From: Actinomycetota bacterium
GTDB taxonomy: Bacteria; Actinomycetota; Actinomycetes; S36-B12; UBA10799
Length of the DNA stretch: 64,000 nucleotides
Assembly (NCBI GenBank): GCA_020636995.1
Contig: JACJWU010000004.1
Location: 1-64,000, forward strand
Direction: 5' to 3'
The notes beneath the pieces are model-generated. The model was not told where the DNA came from. It did no database searches and worked only from the letters and a program-made list of their open reading frames with translations. The translations under genes were made by a program, and so were the position numbers. Positions 40,273-52,041 of the stretch are shown here, piece after piece (position 1 is the first letter of the stretch; each line of letters opens with the position of its first letter).

Positions 40273-41070
40273 TCACACCTCGGTGAGGCGGTGGCGCAAT
40301 GCCTCCCGCAGATCCTCCGCGACGCCGATGTCGTCGAGGTAGGCACTCATGCCGCCGATCTGCACAACTCGCTGTAGCGCGGTTTCCAGATACTCCTGAC
40401 GGACCCCGACGATGGGCAGAAGCAACTCCGGGTCGATGCCACGCTGCGCAACGCCGTTCAACACACCTTCCAGAACGGGCAGGAGTTGATCGTTGGTCGT
40501 CAGATAGTCGATGAGAACGGCCCGCTCGTCGACACCCACCGTCAGCAACGCCAGGGCGATCGCCCAGCCGGTGCGGTCCTTGCCGTTCGTGCAATGCACG
40601 AGCACAGGACCCTCCGAAGCTGCCAGATCATGCAACCAGCGCGCGTAGGACTCCCGGGCACTGCCGAGGTCCACCATCGCGAGGTAGGCGTCGCGCATCA
40701 TCGCCTCAGCAGTTCCATCCCGCAGGATGGTCTCGAACTGCTCCGGATCGGCGAACACGTCCTCCAGCCCCACGGCTGAGGCCATCGCATAATCACGCAG
40801 AACGTCCAACCACACGTACTGAACGTCCAGGTCGACATCGGGTGCCCGCTGCACTTCCACGGCGGTGCGCAGGTCCACGACGGTCGACAGGCCCAGAGCG
40901 TCGATCGCCGACCGATCGGTGTCGGTCAGGGCCGCCAGCTGCGTCGAGCGATACAGCGTCCGCGGTTTCACGCGACGCCCGCCACCTGCCGGAGCCCCAC
41001 CCACGTCGCGCAGGTTCGGCACGCTGGCGACGTCGATGCGACGTGGTTGCCAGGCGGAATCGGGAATCAC
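40273..41070 (-). CDS. Tyrosine-protein phosphatase (Y_phosphatase3 family)
   Basis: A 265-aa PTP-like phosphatase. The active-site loop is VHCTNGKDRTGWAIA (HCxxGKDRTG), and the N-terminal SVPNLRDVGG is the family hallmark of PtpB/MptpB-type enzymes. The GKDR form can act on phosphoamino acids and phosphoinositides in the family; the substrate here is unknown. GTG at 41070 with a weak -10-like CAACAT 6 nt before. It lies 24 nt after the InhA-like gene and may be co-transcribed with it. Confidence 0.88.
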   Translation of the reverse strand: MIPDSAWQPRRIDVASVPNLRDVGGAPAGGGRRVKPRTLYRSTQLAALTDTDRSAIDALGLSTVVDLRTAVEVQRAPDVDLDVQYVWLDVLRDYAMASAVGLEDVFADPEQFETILRDGTAEAMMRDAYLAMVDLGSARESYARWLHDLAASEGPVLVHCTNGKDRTGWAIALALLTVGVDERAVLIDYLTTNDQLLPVLEGVLNGVAQRGIDPELLLPIVGVRQEYLETALQRVVQIGGMSAYLDDIGVAEDLREALRHRLTEV

Positions 41071-41076
41071 CCGGCA

Positions 41077-41082
41077 ATGTTG
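41077..41082 (-). promoter_or_regulatory. -10-like CAACAT of the phosphatase gene
   Basis: CAACAT ends 6 nt before the GTG at 41070. Weak. Confidence 0.3.
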
Positions 41083-41094
41083 GCATACGCCCGC

Positions 41095-41889
41095 TCACCG
41101 CGCCCGTGCACCATCGCCGGCACGCAGCCCGGGCGCCGCCATCGCGTGGTAGCCGCCGTCCACGTGGACCACCTCCCCGGTGACCCCGCGTCCCATGTCC
41201 GACAACAAGAAGCAGACCGTGTCGGCGACCGGCCCCGGATCCTGGGCATCCCACCCCAGCGGGGCCGCGGCATAGGCGTCCAGCAGCGTCTGGAAGTCCG
41301 GGATCCCGGAAGCCGCACGGGTCAGCAACGGGCCGGCCGAGACCAGATTGGCCCGTACACCTCGGGGACCGAGATCTCGAGCGACGTACCGCATGGTCGC
41401 CTGCAGAGCCACTTTGCAGACACCCATCCAGTTGTAGACCGGCCAGGCGCGTCCGTCAGCGTCGAAGTCCAGCCCCACCAGAGCCGAATCCCGCCCCACC
41501 GAGGTCTGCGCCAGGAGTTCGGCCAGGCGGGCGTACGACGTTGTGGAGGTCCGGAAGGCGAGTTCGATGGCCTCGTCACCGGCCGCCAGGAAGTCCCCGG
41601 CCAGTGCCTCGCGTGGCGCGAAGGCGATGGCATGCAGCGCGCCATCCAGCGGTCGCCCGTTCAGGTCGGATCGCAACCGCTGATAGTCCTGCCGCCGGGT
41701 CGCATCCAGGGTGAGGATCTCAGGTCGTCGCGGCAGGGCGCAGGCAGCGGCGACCGTCAGATCCTGCACACGGTCGTGCGTGGTGAGGATGACTTCGGCC
41801 CCGTGCAGCTGGGCGCGCTCAGCCACCGCCCAAGCGATGGAATCCGTCGTCACCACCCCGGTCACGAGCAGTCGCTTACCGGTCAGCAT
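41095..41889 (-). CDS. Enoyl-ACP reductase, InhA/FabI-like
   Basis: A 264-aa SDR of the enoyl-ACP reductase group, which reduces the trans-2-enoyl chain with NADH in fatty acid synthesis. Marks are GKRLLVTGVVTTDSIAWAVA, LDGALHAIAFAP, ALVGLDFDADGRAWPVYNWMGVCK (cut to segments here: VYNWMGVCK holds the catalytic Tyr and Lys) and GVRANLVSAGPLLTRAA. Closest in pattern to mycobacterial InhA (YNWMTVAK). ATG at 41889 has GGAGG 6 nt before it and overlaps the 3' end of the Dab fusion gene by 14 nt. fabG is not adjacent, unlike in mycobacteria. Confidence 0.87.
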   Translation of the reverse strand: MLTGKRLLVTGVVTTDSIAWAVAERAQLHGAEVILTTHDRVQDLTVAAACALPRRPEILTLDATRRQDYQRLRSDLNGRPLDGALHAIAFAPREALAGDFLAAGDEAIELAFRTSTTSYARLAELLAQTSVGRDSALVGLDFDADGRAWPVYNWMGVCKVALQATMRYVARDLGPRGVRANLVSAGPLLTRAASGIPDFQTLLDAYAAAPLGWDAQDPGPVADTVCFLLSDMGRGVTGEVVHVDGGYHAMAAPGLRAGDGARAR

Positions 41890-44800
41890 GCTGGCCCTCC
41901 GCTTCGGCATCCACGGGCATGGCGAGAGGCTCGTCGAGCCATGGCTGCCACACCAGGTCCCGACCCAGACTCAACGCCTCGCCGGTCCGCGGATCGACTG
42001 CCGCCAGCGCGATCCATTCGTTGGCGACCAGCGCCCCGACCTCGGGATGATCCTCCAACACCCGGCAGATCTCATCCGGGTCCGCGTACACGACAACCTG
42101 CAGCCGTAGCGGTTCGTGCGCGAAGCGCGCCGCGGTCCCGGGCTGATCGACATAGAGCGCCTGCCACGGCAGACCGACACGCAGATCACCGCCCGCCCCG
42201 CTGATCACGCCGTAGTCACCAACCACGTTGTGAGTGGTCTTGTCCCCCGCACCGAACCGCTCGGGGTCGACGCAGGAGAAGTAGTACTGGTTGTTGATCC
42301 ACTGCGTCACCACCATCGGGGCGGTCAACAGGAGTTCCAGAATCGACCCGTCGACGTCGAGCCCCGGCTCGTAGGAGTGCAGGAACACCCGTCCGCGCAG
42401 GTTGAGCCCCTTCGTCATCGAGCGCGGGCCGATCACGAAGGCCCCGTTGCCGGCAAGTCCCCACTCCGGTTGCGGCTCGGCCCAGTCCATCGCTCTGCGC
42501 AGCACGCCGTGGGCCCCAGGCAGGTCGGCCATCCGTTCTGTCGCGCAGGCATTTCTGGCCACATTCAGTGCTCGCCGCAATTCATCGACCGCATCGGCCG
42601 CACCGGTAGGCACATCCTCGGGATCGATGATCACCTCGTCGGTCGTGGTGTTGTGCCAGGCGGGAACGGCCACGGTGCCATCCGGAACGTGGATGCCATG
42701 ATCGGTGGCCAACCGACGCCGAACGCGGGGGTCGTTGAGGATCGCAGCCATGATGCGCGCGTTGACGTAGCCACTCGCGCCACCGCAGGCACCGCAGTCG
42801 TACGCGGCGGCGAATGCGTTGTTCTCGACCTGTGCCGCGTGTCCGGTGATCAGCAACACCGGCGCGAACCGCTCGACGATCCCGAGCGTGCGCAGCATGC
42901 CCGCCGCCGCTGTGGTCCGTTGAGCCACCGTCATACCCCACTGCCGGGGCGCCCCATGCGCGCCGGGCAACTCGAGTCGGCCCAGGTGCAGCGGACCTCG
43001 TACCGACGGCTGAAGCCGCGCCCGCAGGCGTCCCCATGCGCGTGGTACGGCGGTCTGCACCACAGCATCCGCTCCCGCCAGGACGCCCATTCCTTCGGCG
43101 ATGGCGAAGGCGGCGGACGGAGCTGCTGTCGCGCTGACCACCGTGCCCCGCACGGCCTCGGGGAGGCCGTTTCCAGCCCGTGGCCGATCGTCCTCGGTGA
43201 TCACGTACACGGAATCGAGCAGGACCGGGCACTGATCACTCACCGTGCCGCTGGCCGTTTCGTGTCGGATCGGCAGACCGAAGAACCCCGCGTAGCCGAA
43301 CGTCTCCACCTCGCCTGCGGCCTCCAGGTGCCGACGCAGTCGCTCTGAGCGCACATCGATGCAGAACACGGCTTGGACGGCGACCGGCGCCGGGTGGACG
43401 GGCTGGACCGCCCGCGTGGTGACCCGGTCGACCAACCGGTTGCGGTAGCGCTGCTCCCAGGCCCGCTGCCAGACCGCAGCCCGCGCCGGTGGTTGCAACT
43501 CGGCGGCCAGGCTCAGTGCCTGGTGCACGTCGCTGACATCCAGCAGATCCACGATCGCGGCGACCTCAGCGACCACCCGCTCGCGCACCCGGTCCGCCGC
43601 CTGCGGCTCCCAGGCGACATGCCCGCGGGCCGCGGCACACGTGACGTCGAAAGTGACGCGGATGGCCAACACGTCCGCGGTGAGCGCTGGATCCCGGCCC
43701 GCGAGGTGGGCGGCCCAGCCCGGGTCCCGGGCGAGCAGCCGGGCCAGATAGCCCACCCAGTCCGCATGCGGCACCCGGCCGTTGAGGAGCACTCCGACGG
43801 CTTCGTCGGGATCGGCGGGCAACTCTCGCACCGAGCGGCGCAAACCACGTAGCCCCAGATCCTGAACATCCTCACGGAAGGCAGCCCACAAGCCGCCGCG
43901 GGTTGGTGATCCGGCGTTGGCCAGGGCGGTCCAGGCATTGGCCAGACCGGACACCTCGTTCGCGACGCCCGACTGTTCCCCCAGCGTGCGCACGCGCGGC
44001 TCGGCGCCCGGCACCAGGGCGCTCAACTGCTCGTCGGTGAACTCCTCGAGCATGCGATCCGCAACGAACACAGCGGGCCCCGTCGGCTGCCAACTCACGC
44101 GACGTTGCAGATAGGTCGCAACCTGCACGTCGGGCGCACTGAAGCCGCGCGAGGCGGCGACCAGATCGGCCTGCGTGAAACGGCCGACGGCCAGGGCTTC
44201 GGCGTAGACGGATTCCGGCAGGTACGTGCGCGCACGCCAGGTGCGGGCCGCGACCCGCGAGGCATCTTCGAAAGAAAGGTCCTGCAACCCGTTCAGTGGG
44301 TTGACGGCGACGGCGGCGTGCAGGGGCCACATGGGGCCGACCACCTTCGCGGCGGCCTGGATCGCCACCTCGGCATCGGCCTGCGGGCCGTCGAGTCGTG
44401 GCGCCCGACCGCGCACGCGGACGGCGGTGTCCACCACTACCGGCATCATCGACCTGCGCAGCCATCCGCGGGCCACGGCGGTCATCCCCACGACACCGAA
44501 GACCACGGTGCCCACCGTGATGACCGCCGCCGACGACCCGGTCCACACCGCGGGCATCTCGAAGAACCGGCTCCAGGCGCCCATGAGCACCACGTAGCCG
44601 AACAGCCCGGCGAGCACGATCAGCGCCGACCAGCGACGCGCCCGCGCCGTTGAAAGGGTCCCAGTGCGGCGCCCTGGAGCGACCAGTGCCGCCAGGGCGA
44701 GAGTGGAGGTGGTCACCGCGACAAGCAGGGGGACGAGGTCCACGAGCGGCCGGCTCGTCCAGGTCATGACCGCGAGCGCGGCCACTGTCGACGAGCCGAG

Positions 44801-45733
44801 CGCCAGCGCGACCAGCTTCCAGGCGGCCACGCCACGGGCACTGCGCTGCGGCACCCGCGCGGCCGCCCCACCTGCCCGCAGGAAGTGCCAGGCCTTGTAC
44901 AGGCCATGGCCGATCACGTGCAGCATGGCCAGTGCCGGCAGGCCCAAGCCGAGCTGGACGGCCATGTAACCCATCTGCGCCGAGGTGGAGCTGGCGAGTT
45001 TGCCCTTGACATCCGGACGAACACGCATGGCTGCCGTGCCCGCCACCGCTGTAACCCCACCGACCACGAGCAGCCCCAGCAGGACGCCGGGGGCCGCGAC
45101 GAACAACGGCCACCACAGGACCACGATGAGTCCCAGGCCGTTCACCACACCGGCGTGCAGCAGCGCGGAGACCGGCGAAGGCGCTTCCGCCGTGAGCGGG
45201 AGCCATCGCCAGGCGGGTACCAACGCGGATCGCACAATGCCGGCCAGGGCGACGAGCAAGGGTGCGAGCCACCCCGATGCCGCCAGCTCGGTGCGGGAGT
45301 CGACACCCCCGGCAACCAGGATGATCACAGCGCCCCACAGGAACACGTCCGCACCGAGCAGCCGCATGGCCACCCGGCGAGAAGCGCTGCGTGCCGAGGG
45401 GGTCGCACGATGCCCCACGAGCCCGGCGATCGCCACACCGCTGATCGTCCACCCCGCAGCCGTGAGGACCAGCGGATCGGCCACGACCATCAGCCACAGT
45501 GCCCCGACCGCGGCGGCCATCAAGAGGGCGTACCGGGCCTGACGGCGCTGGCCCCGAAGGTTGGTGGCCGAGTAGGCGGCGACGACCCAACCCATCAGCA
45601 GGACGAACATGCCGAGCACGACGGACGTCGCGCTCAGGTTGAGCACCCCGATGGTGCGGTCGAAGGCGGACAGTGAGAGGGCGAGAAAAGCGATCAGGCC
45701 CACCAGGGTGCCCGTCGCAAGGATCTTCAGCAT
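41876..45733 (-). CDS. DabB-DabA fusion, putative inorganic-carbon (CO2/bicarbonate) pump
   Basis: A single 1285-aa chain. Residues 1-about 440 are a NuoL/antiporter-type membrane protein equivalent to DabB, with many hydrophobic helices, APSPVSALLHAGVVNGLG and DVKGKLASSTSAQMGYMAVQ. From about 450 to the end it is DabA (UPF0753/DUF2309), beginning with VVGPMWPLHAAVAVNPLNGL. The beta-carbonic-anhydrase-like zinc ligands are present: Cys791 and Asp793 in FCIDVRSE, His965 in GHAAQVE and Cys980 in DCGACGG. Spacings (2, 172 and 15 residues) match Halothiobacillus DabA (C351, D353, H524, C539). DAB systems couple an ion gradient to vectorial CO2 hydration. The two are normally separate genes, and no stop interrupts this frame. 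ATG at 45733 has TAATGT 6 nt before it. Confidence 0.92.
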   Translation of the reverse strand: MLKILATGTLVGLIAFLALSLSAFDRTIGVLNLSATSVVLGMFVLLMGWVVAAYSATNLRGQRRQARYALLMAAAVGALWLMVVADPLVLTAAGWTISGVAIAGLVGHRATPSARSASRRVAMRLLGADVFLWGAVIILVAGGVDSRTELAASGWLAPLLVALAGIVRSALVPAWRWLPLTAEAPSPVSALLHAGVVNGLGLIVVLWWPLFVAAPGVLLGLLVVGGVTAVAGTAAMRVRPDVKGKLASSTSAQMGYMAVQLGLGLPALAMLHVIGHGLYKAWHFLRAGGAAARVPQRSARGVAAWKLVALALGSSTVAALAVMTWTSRPLVDLVPLLVAVTTSTLALAALVAPGRRTGTLSTARARRWSALIVLAGLFGYVVLMGAWSRFFEMPAVWTGSSAAVITVGTVVFGVVGMTAVARGWLRRSMMPVVVDTAVRVRGRAPRLDGPQADAEVAIQAAAKVVGPMWPLHAAVAVNPLNGLQDLSFEDASRVAARTWRARTYLPESVYAEALAVGRFTQADLVAASRGFSAPDVQVATYLQRRVSWQPTGPAVFVADRMLEEFTDEQLSALVPGAEPRVRTLGEQSGVANEVSGLANAWTALANAGSPTRGGLWAAFREDVQDLGLRGLRRSVRELPADPDEAVGVLLNGRVPHADWVGYLARLLARDPGWAAHLAGRDPALTADVLAIRVTFDVTCAAARGHVAWEPQAADRVRERVVAEVAAIVDLLDVSDVHQALSLAAELQPPARAAVWQRAWEQRYRNRLVDRVTTRAVQPVHPAPVAVQAVFCIDVRSERLRRHLEAAGEVETFGYAGFFGLPIRHETASGTVSDQCPVLLDSVYVITEDDRPRAGNGLPEAVRGTVVSATAAPSAAFAIAEGMGVLAGADAVVQTAVPRAWGRLRARLQPSVRGPLHLGRLELPGAHGAPRQWGMTVAQRTTAAAGMLRTLGIVERFAPVLLITGHAAQVENNAFAAAYDCGACGGASGYVNARIMAAILNDPRVRRRLATDHGIHVPDGTVAVPAWHNTTTDEVIIDPEDVPTGAADAVDELRRALNVARNACATERMADLPGAHGVLRRAMDWAEPQPEWGLAGNGAFVIGPRSMTKGLNLRGRVFLHSYEPGLDVDGSILELLLTAPMVVTQWINNQYYFSCVDPERFGAGDKTTHNVVGDYGVISGAGGDLRVGLPWQALYVDQPGTAARFAHEPLRLQVVVYADPDEICRVLEDHPEVGALVANEWIALAAVDPRTGEALSLGRDLVWQPWLDEPLAMPVDAEAEGQHADR

Positions 45734-45739
45734 GCCTAC

Positions 45740-45745
45740 ACATTA
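45740..45745 (-). promoter_or_regulatory. -10 hexamer TAATGT of the dab fusion gene
   Basis: TAATGT ends 6 nt before the ATG at 45733. Just upstream, GCATGAACTGCAATGC is a short dyad (GCAT...ATGC) that could be an operator. Confidence 0.5.
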
Positions 45746-45785
45746 GCGCATTGCAGTTCATGCTTTGCAAATCAGGTACTGCGTG

Positions 45786-46304
45786 TCACCCTTCTCCGGT
45801 GATGAACGGCAGTCCGCACGTGGATTGACTGTAGGAATCCAGGTTCGCCTCGGCCGCTGCGATCGCGTCCTCGTTCTGCGTGAGCCAGGCATCGGCCTTC
45901 GCAGCCTGCTTCGGCGTGCCGGTCACCATCGTGGCCAGCGCACGCACCGACTCGGCGTAGAGCGCCGCGTCCTCGGCGATGGCCCCGGGAGCAACCGCGA
46001 CCGCCCCTTCAACCAGGTCGACGAAAGCGGCGGGGTCCTCGATCTGCTGCTGAGCACCCTGGGTCTGCTCCAAGTAGGTGCAGAACGCGTCCGCGCCCGG
46101 CCGCTGCGGCTTCTTGCTCTTGGTCGCTGTCGGCGCCGGGGTGGAGGTCGGGGCCGCTGTGGTGGGCGAAGTGACCGGTGTCGGCTCCGAGGATTCCGGC
46201 GACACCGAGATGGTCGCGCTGTCCTGCGGCTGGGGCGACGTGCTGTCCTGCGAACACCCCGCCAGCACCATCGCGACCGCTACCAGCGTCACTGTGCGCT
46301 TCAT
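45786..46304 (-). CDS. Lipoprotein of unknown function
   Basis: A 172-aa lipoprotein. The signal sequence MKRTVTLVAVAMVLAGCSQD has the lipobox LAGC, so it is expected to be lipid-anchored at the outer face of the membrane. A Ser/Pro/Thr linker (about 20-60) leads to a helical domain with two Cys (DAFCTYLEQ and QSTCGLPF), a possible disulfide. ATG at 46304 has GGGAGG 5 nt before it. The gene lies 52 bp upstream of the dab fusion on the same strand, but the latter has its own promoter. No ligand is known. Confidence 0.8.
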   Translation of the reverse strand: MKRTVTLVAVAMVLAGCSQDSTSPQPQDSATISVSPESSEPTPVTSPTTAAPTSTPAPTATKSKKPQRPGADAFCTYLEQTQGAQQQIEDPAAFVDLVEGAVAVAPGAIAEDAALYAESVRALATMVTGTPKQAAKADAWLTQNEDAIAAAEANLDSYSQSTCGLPFITGEG

Positions 46305-46351
46305 CAGCACCTCCCTGCGCCCTCGGTCTCAGGGGACCGGACCGCGGTTCC

Positions 46352-46357
46352 ACGCTA
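46352..46357 (-). promoter_or_regulatory. -10 hexamer TAGCGT of the lipoprotein gene
   Basis: It lies 48 nt upstream of the ATG and leaves a leader with a strong Shine-Dalgarno. A GGACCGCGGTCC-like palindrome lies in the leader. Confidence 0.4.
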
Positions 46358-46424
46358 ACCCGGTCCGCATTCGGCCCGCGTACGCGGTGGCCGCACCAGT
46401 GCGCGGCGACGGTGCCTGCACTGC

Positions 46425-46550
46425 TCAGAAGTGGTCCTCGTAGTACGTGGTCCGGTGTCGCCGGGTGCGCACGATGATCCCGCCCATCGACATTGTCGAC
46501 TGGCCGAGTTCGGTGGCCAGACTCGCGAAGGCTGCCAAGCGGTTCTGCAT
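46425..46550 (-). CDS. 41-aa small protein, unknown
   Basis: A short ORF, MQNRLAAFASLATELGQSTM then SMGGIIVRTRRHRTTYYEDHF. ATG at 46550 has a very strong GGGGGAG 5 nt before it, unusual in a genome of mostly leaderless starts, which argues that it is translated. It has an amphipathic N-terminal half, a Gly-Ile-Ile-Val centre and a basic then Tyr/acidic tail. It lies downstream of lysX and upstream of the lipoprotein gene. It could be a regulatory or peptide-precursor gene; no evidence beyond that. Confidence 0.5.
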   Translation of the reverse strand: MQNRLAAFASLATELGQSTMSMGGIIVRTRRHRTTYYEDHF

Positions 46551-46700
46551 AGGGTCTCCCCCTTTCGCCACAACCAGACTGACGAACCGGTGTTGCAGCG
46601 GGATGAACGGACGTTTCAGGTCACATGACAAGTACCCGGACGCCTGTGGCGATACGTAAAGGTTTGGTTACCCGAACCGGTCCCCTACGCGACTGGCGAG

Positions 46701-49700
46701 CTACTCGGGCTTGACCAATGGGAAGAGCATGGTGTCGCGGATGTTCTGCCCCGTCAGCATCATGATCACCCGCTCGACACCCATCCCCTGTCCGCCGGCC
46801 GGCGGCATCGCATATTCCAGCGCCCGCAGGAAGTCCTCATCGACTTCCATCGCCTCGAGATCACCGGCAGCGGCCAGCAGGCTCTGCGCCACCAACCGAT
46901 CGCGCTGATCGAGCGGGTCGATCAGTTCGGTGTAGGCGGTCCCGAGTTCCGCACCCCATCCGACGAGATCCCACTTCTGCGCCAGCCTCGGCTCCGAGGG
47001 CATCTTCCGGGTCAGCGGCGAGACCTCCGTGGGGAAGTCCAGGTAGAACGTCGGGAACGTCGTCGTGGCTTCACAGAGGTGTTCATAGAGCTCCAGTACG
47101 CAGGCCGCGGCGTCCCAGGCGGGGTCCATCGGGATCTCCAGTTTCGCGGCGATCGCCCGCAGACTCGCCTCCGGCGTGTCGACCGTCACCTCTTCGCCGA
47201 CCTTGCCGCTGACGGCCTCGTGCACTGTCATACTCGGCCATTCCGGCGACAGATCGACTTCCTCGTAGCCGCCATCAGGTAGCGGGCGACGGGCGATCGG
47301 CCGGCCGTAGACCGCCGTGGCGATCTCGAGGATGATGTCGCGGGTCAGCACCCGCATGGTCTCGTACGAACCGTACGCGTCATACACCTCGAGACTGCTG
47401 AACTCCGGGTTGTGGGTGGAGTCCGCACCCTCGTTGCGGAAGTTGCGGTTCACCTCGAAGATCTTCTCCACACCACCGACGAGCAGCCGCTTGAGGAACA
47501 ACTCCGGCGCGATACGCAGGTACATGCGCATGTCGTAGGCGTTGATGTGGGTGATGAAGGGCCGCGCGTTCGCGCCACCGTGGACGGTCTGCAGCATCGG
47601 CGTGTCGACCTCGAGGAAACCCCGGCTCCACAGGCTCTCGCGCAGCGCGCGGATCGCGGTGGAGCGGATCTGCACCATCTCCCGGGACGAGTCGTTGACG
47701 ATGAGGTCGACATAGCGCTGTCGGGTCCGTGCCTCCGGGTCGGTGAGGCCCGCGTGCTTGTCCGGCAGCGGAACCAGGCACTTCGAGGTGACGACGAACT
47801 CCGTGGCCAACACCGACAGTTCGCCCCGTTTGCTGGTGATCACCTGCCCAACGACACCGACGTGGTCACCGAGATCGACCTCGTGCTTCCACTGGTCCAG
47901 AACCTCCTGACCCACCTCCGCCAGTGACAGCATCACCTGAATCTGTCCGGTCCAGTCCTTGACCTGCGCGAAGACGAGTTTGCCGGTGACACGGTTGAGC
48001 ATCACACGCCCGGCGATCCGGACCGTCTCACCGGTCCGCGCATCCGGCTCGAGGCCCTCGAACCGCTCGCGGATCGAGGAGATCATGTCCTTGCGGTCGA
48101 AGTCAGTGGCGTAGGGATCGACGCCGCGCGCACGCATCTGCTCGAGCTTCTCCCGGCGGACCAGTTCCTGCTCGGGCAGTCGACGGGCCGCGGTCGCGAC
48201 CTCTTCGGCATCCTGCTCGGCCAACCGCGCGGCCACCGGCTCCCACAGCGCCACCGGGGACGTGCCCGTCCCGTCGGCCAGGGACTCGCGGGCGCGGGAG
48301 GCGAACGGCCGGCCGGGCTTCTCGACGAACCCCTCGGCCAGTCCGGCGGCGATACCCACCCGGGGCAGATCTCCGGAGCGCTCGAACAGCAGGAACCGCG
48401 GCACCCAGTCGGGTTCGTACTTCTCGTTCGACTTGTACAACGATTCCAGTTGCCACCACCGGCTGGCGAACATCAGAAACGCCCGGGATGCTCGCATCAC
48501 CGGGCCCGCGCCGATCTTCGCACCTTCCTCGAAGATCGCGCGCATGACGGCGAAGTTCAGTGAGAGCCGGTCGGCGCCGATGACGGGACCAGCGTTCACG
48601 GTGGCCGTGACCATCATCTCCATGACGCCGTTCTCCGACTGTGGATCGCGGCGCATCAGGTCCAGCGAGATCCCCCGGCGACCCCACGGGGAGAACGACA
48701 GCAGACCGCGGCGCACCCCTTCGGCGTCGAAGATCTCGGTGAGCACGCAGTCGCCGTCCAGCGGATCCCCCAGCCGCCCGAGCGCCATGGAGAAGCCCCG
48801 CTCATTGTCGGTGTCGCGCCACCTGTCTGCGTCCGCGATCACTTCCGCCATCTGATCGGCGGGGATGTCCCGGTGCCGACGGACCCGCGTGGTGTAGCCG
48901 TCGCGTTCCAGCCGGTGCACGGCCTGCCTCACCGCACGCATGTGCCGGCCGTCGAGGGTGTACTGCGAGAACTCGATGATGGCCTCGTCACCGAGGGACA
49001 GGGCCTCGAGGCCGGCCCGGGCGTAGGCTTCCGCGCCCAGTTCCGAAGCACCCATCGCAGCGGGCGCCCAGCCGAAGTGGCGGGCCTCCTCCAGCCACGC
49101 CTCGATGGCCGGCGGCCACGATTCCGGATCACCGACCGGATCCGCGGAAGCCAGGCTCACGCCGTTCACCACCCGGTAGGTCACTGCGGCCTTGCGGGAT
49201 GGCGACCACATCACAGACTTGTCCCGGCGGGTGGCGAAGTAGCCCAATGAATCCCGGTCGCCCTGCTCGTGCAACAGAACTCGAAGATCGACCTCGTCCT
49301 GCCCCGTGATCAGGCGTTCGTTCCCCCTGGTCCGGAACAGCGCCAGCCCGAACGCGATGTACACCAAGGTCCCGAGGGCCCCGAGCAGGAACGGCACCGG
49401 CCGGAGCGCTCGCCCCTCAACACCGATCGTGTCGACGGTGCCGAGCCCACCGAGCACCTGGTTGGCCGCGTACAGCAGACCGTCGGAGCGCGCTACACTG
49501 CCCGGCAACGCCTCCACGAGGGCCCAGCCCAAAGGGATGGCGATGGCGAAACCCACTATCAGGGTGATCAGCGCGATGAACACGTTCTTGCGCGGGACGA
49601 TGGCATAGAACTCACGGCGCGCGATCAACAGGATGGCCACGAGGATCACTGTGGTGACCAGCGTGGCGCCCTCCTTGATCCGCAGGTCGGGTTCGCTGAG

Positions 49701-50056
49701 CAGGGACAGGGATTCGACCATTCCCAGCACGAGCAGGACGATCAGGAACCACCAGGCCGAGCGTTTGCGCCTACCCAGGGCTGAGCCGAAGATGATCAGC
49801 AGCGCCGCCCACGCGATGTTCGGCGGCGCCGGCACGAAGACGATCTCCATCACTTCACGCACGCCGCTGAGCGCCCGCGCCAGACTCGGGATGATCGCGG
49901 TGACCGCACTGAAGGCCGCGTAGAGCAGCATCAGCGTCCGCAGAACGTTGGGCACATGGCTGGTCCAGCCCGCGCCCGGCACAAACCTGCGGTGCGGGAT
50001 CTCGCGCTCGATGCGGCGGTTCAGATGATGTGCCGGAGTGTCCTCGGTCACGACCG

Positions 50057-50060
<4 letters not shown>
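46701..50060 (-). CDS. lysX: Bifunctional lysylphosphatidylglycerol synthase/lysyl-tRNA synthetase
   Basis: A 1119-aa LysX-type fusion. Residues 1-about 270 are hydrophobic with seven or so helices (MprF-like flippase part). About 280-590 is a DUF2156 lysyl-transferase domain (DRDSLGYFATRRDKSVMWS). About 620-1119 is a class II lysyl-tRNA synthetase with an OB-fold anticodon domain (TVRIAGRVMLNRVTGKLVFAQ) and motifs 2 and 3 (FEVNRNFRNEGADSTHNPEF, GMGVERVIMMLTGQ). It charges tRNA-Lys and transfers Lys to phosphatidylglycerol, giving resistance to cationic peptides. ATG at 50060 overlaps the acetoacetyl-CoA synthetase stop (ATGA). Whether it is the only LysRS cannot be seen here. Confidence 0.94.
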
Positions 50061-52036
<1,976 letters not shown>

Positions 52037-52041
52037 GTCCT

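Noticed and set aside
43872..45770. 632-aa minus-strand open frame overlapping the DabB part in another frame
   Set aside because: Arg/Gly/Pro-rich frame-shifted shadow; the DabB-DabA frame contains all family motifs.
45786..45850. A possible tRNA-like or structured RNA between the lipoprotein and dab genes
   Set aside because: Only a short GCAT...ATGC dyad is present; no cloverleaf, TPsiC-like motif or CCA end.
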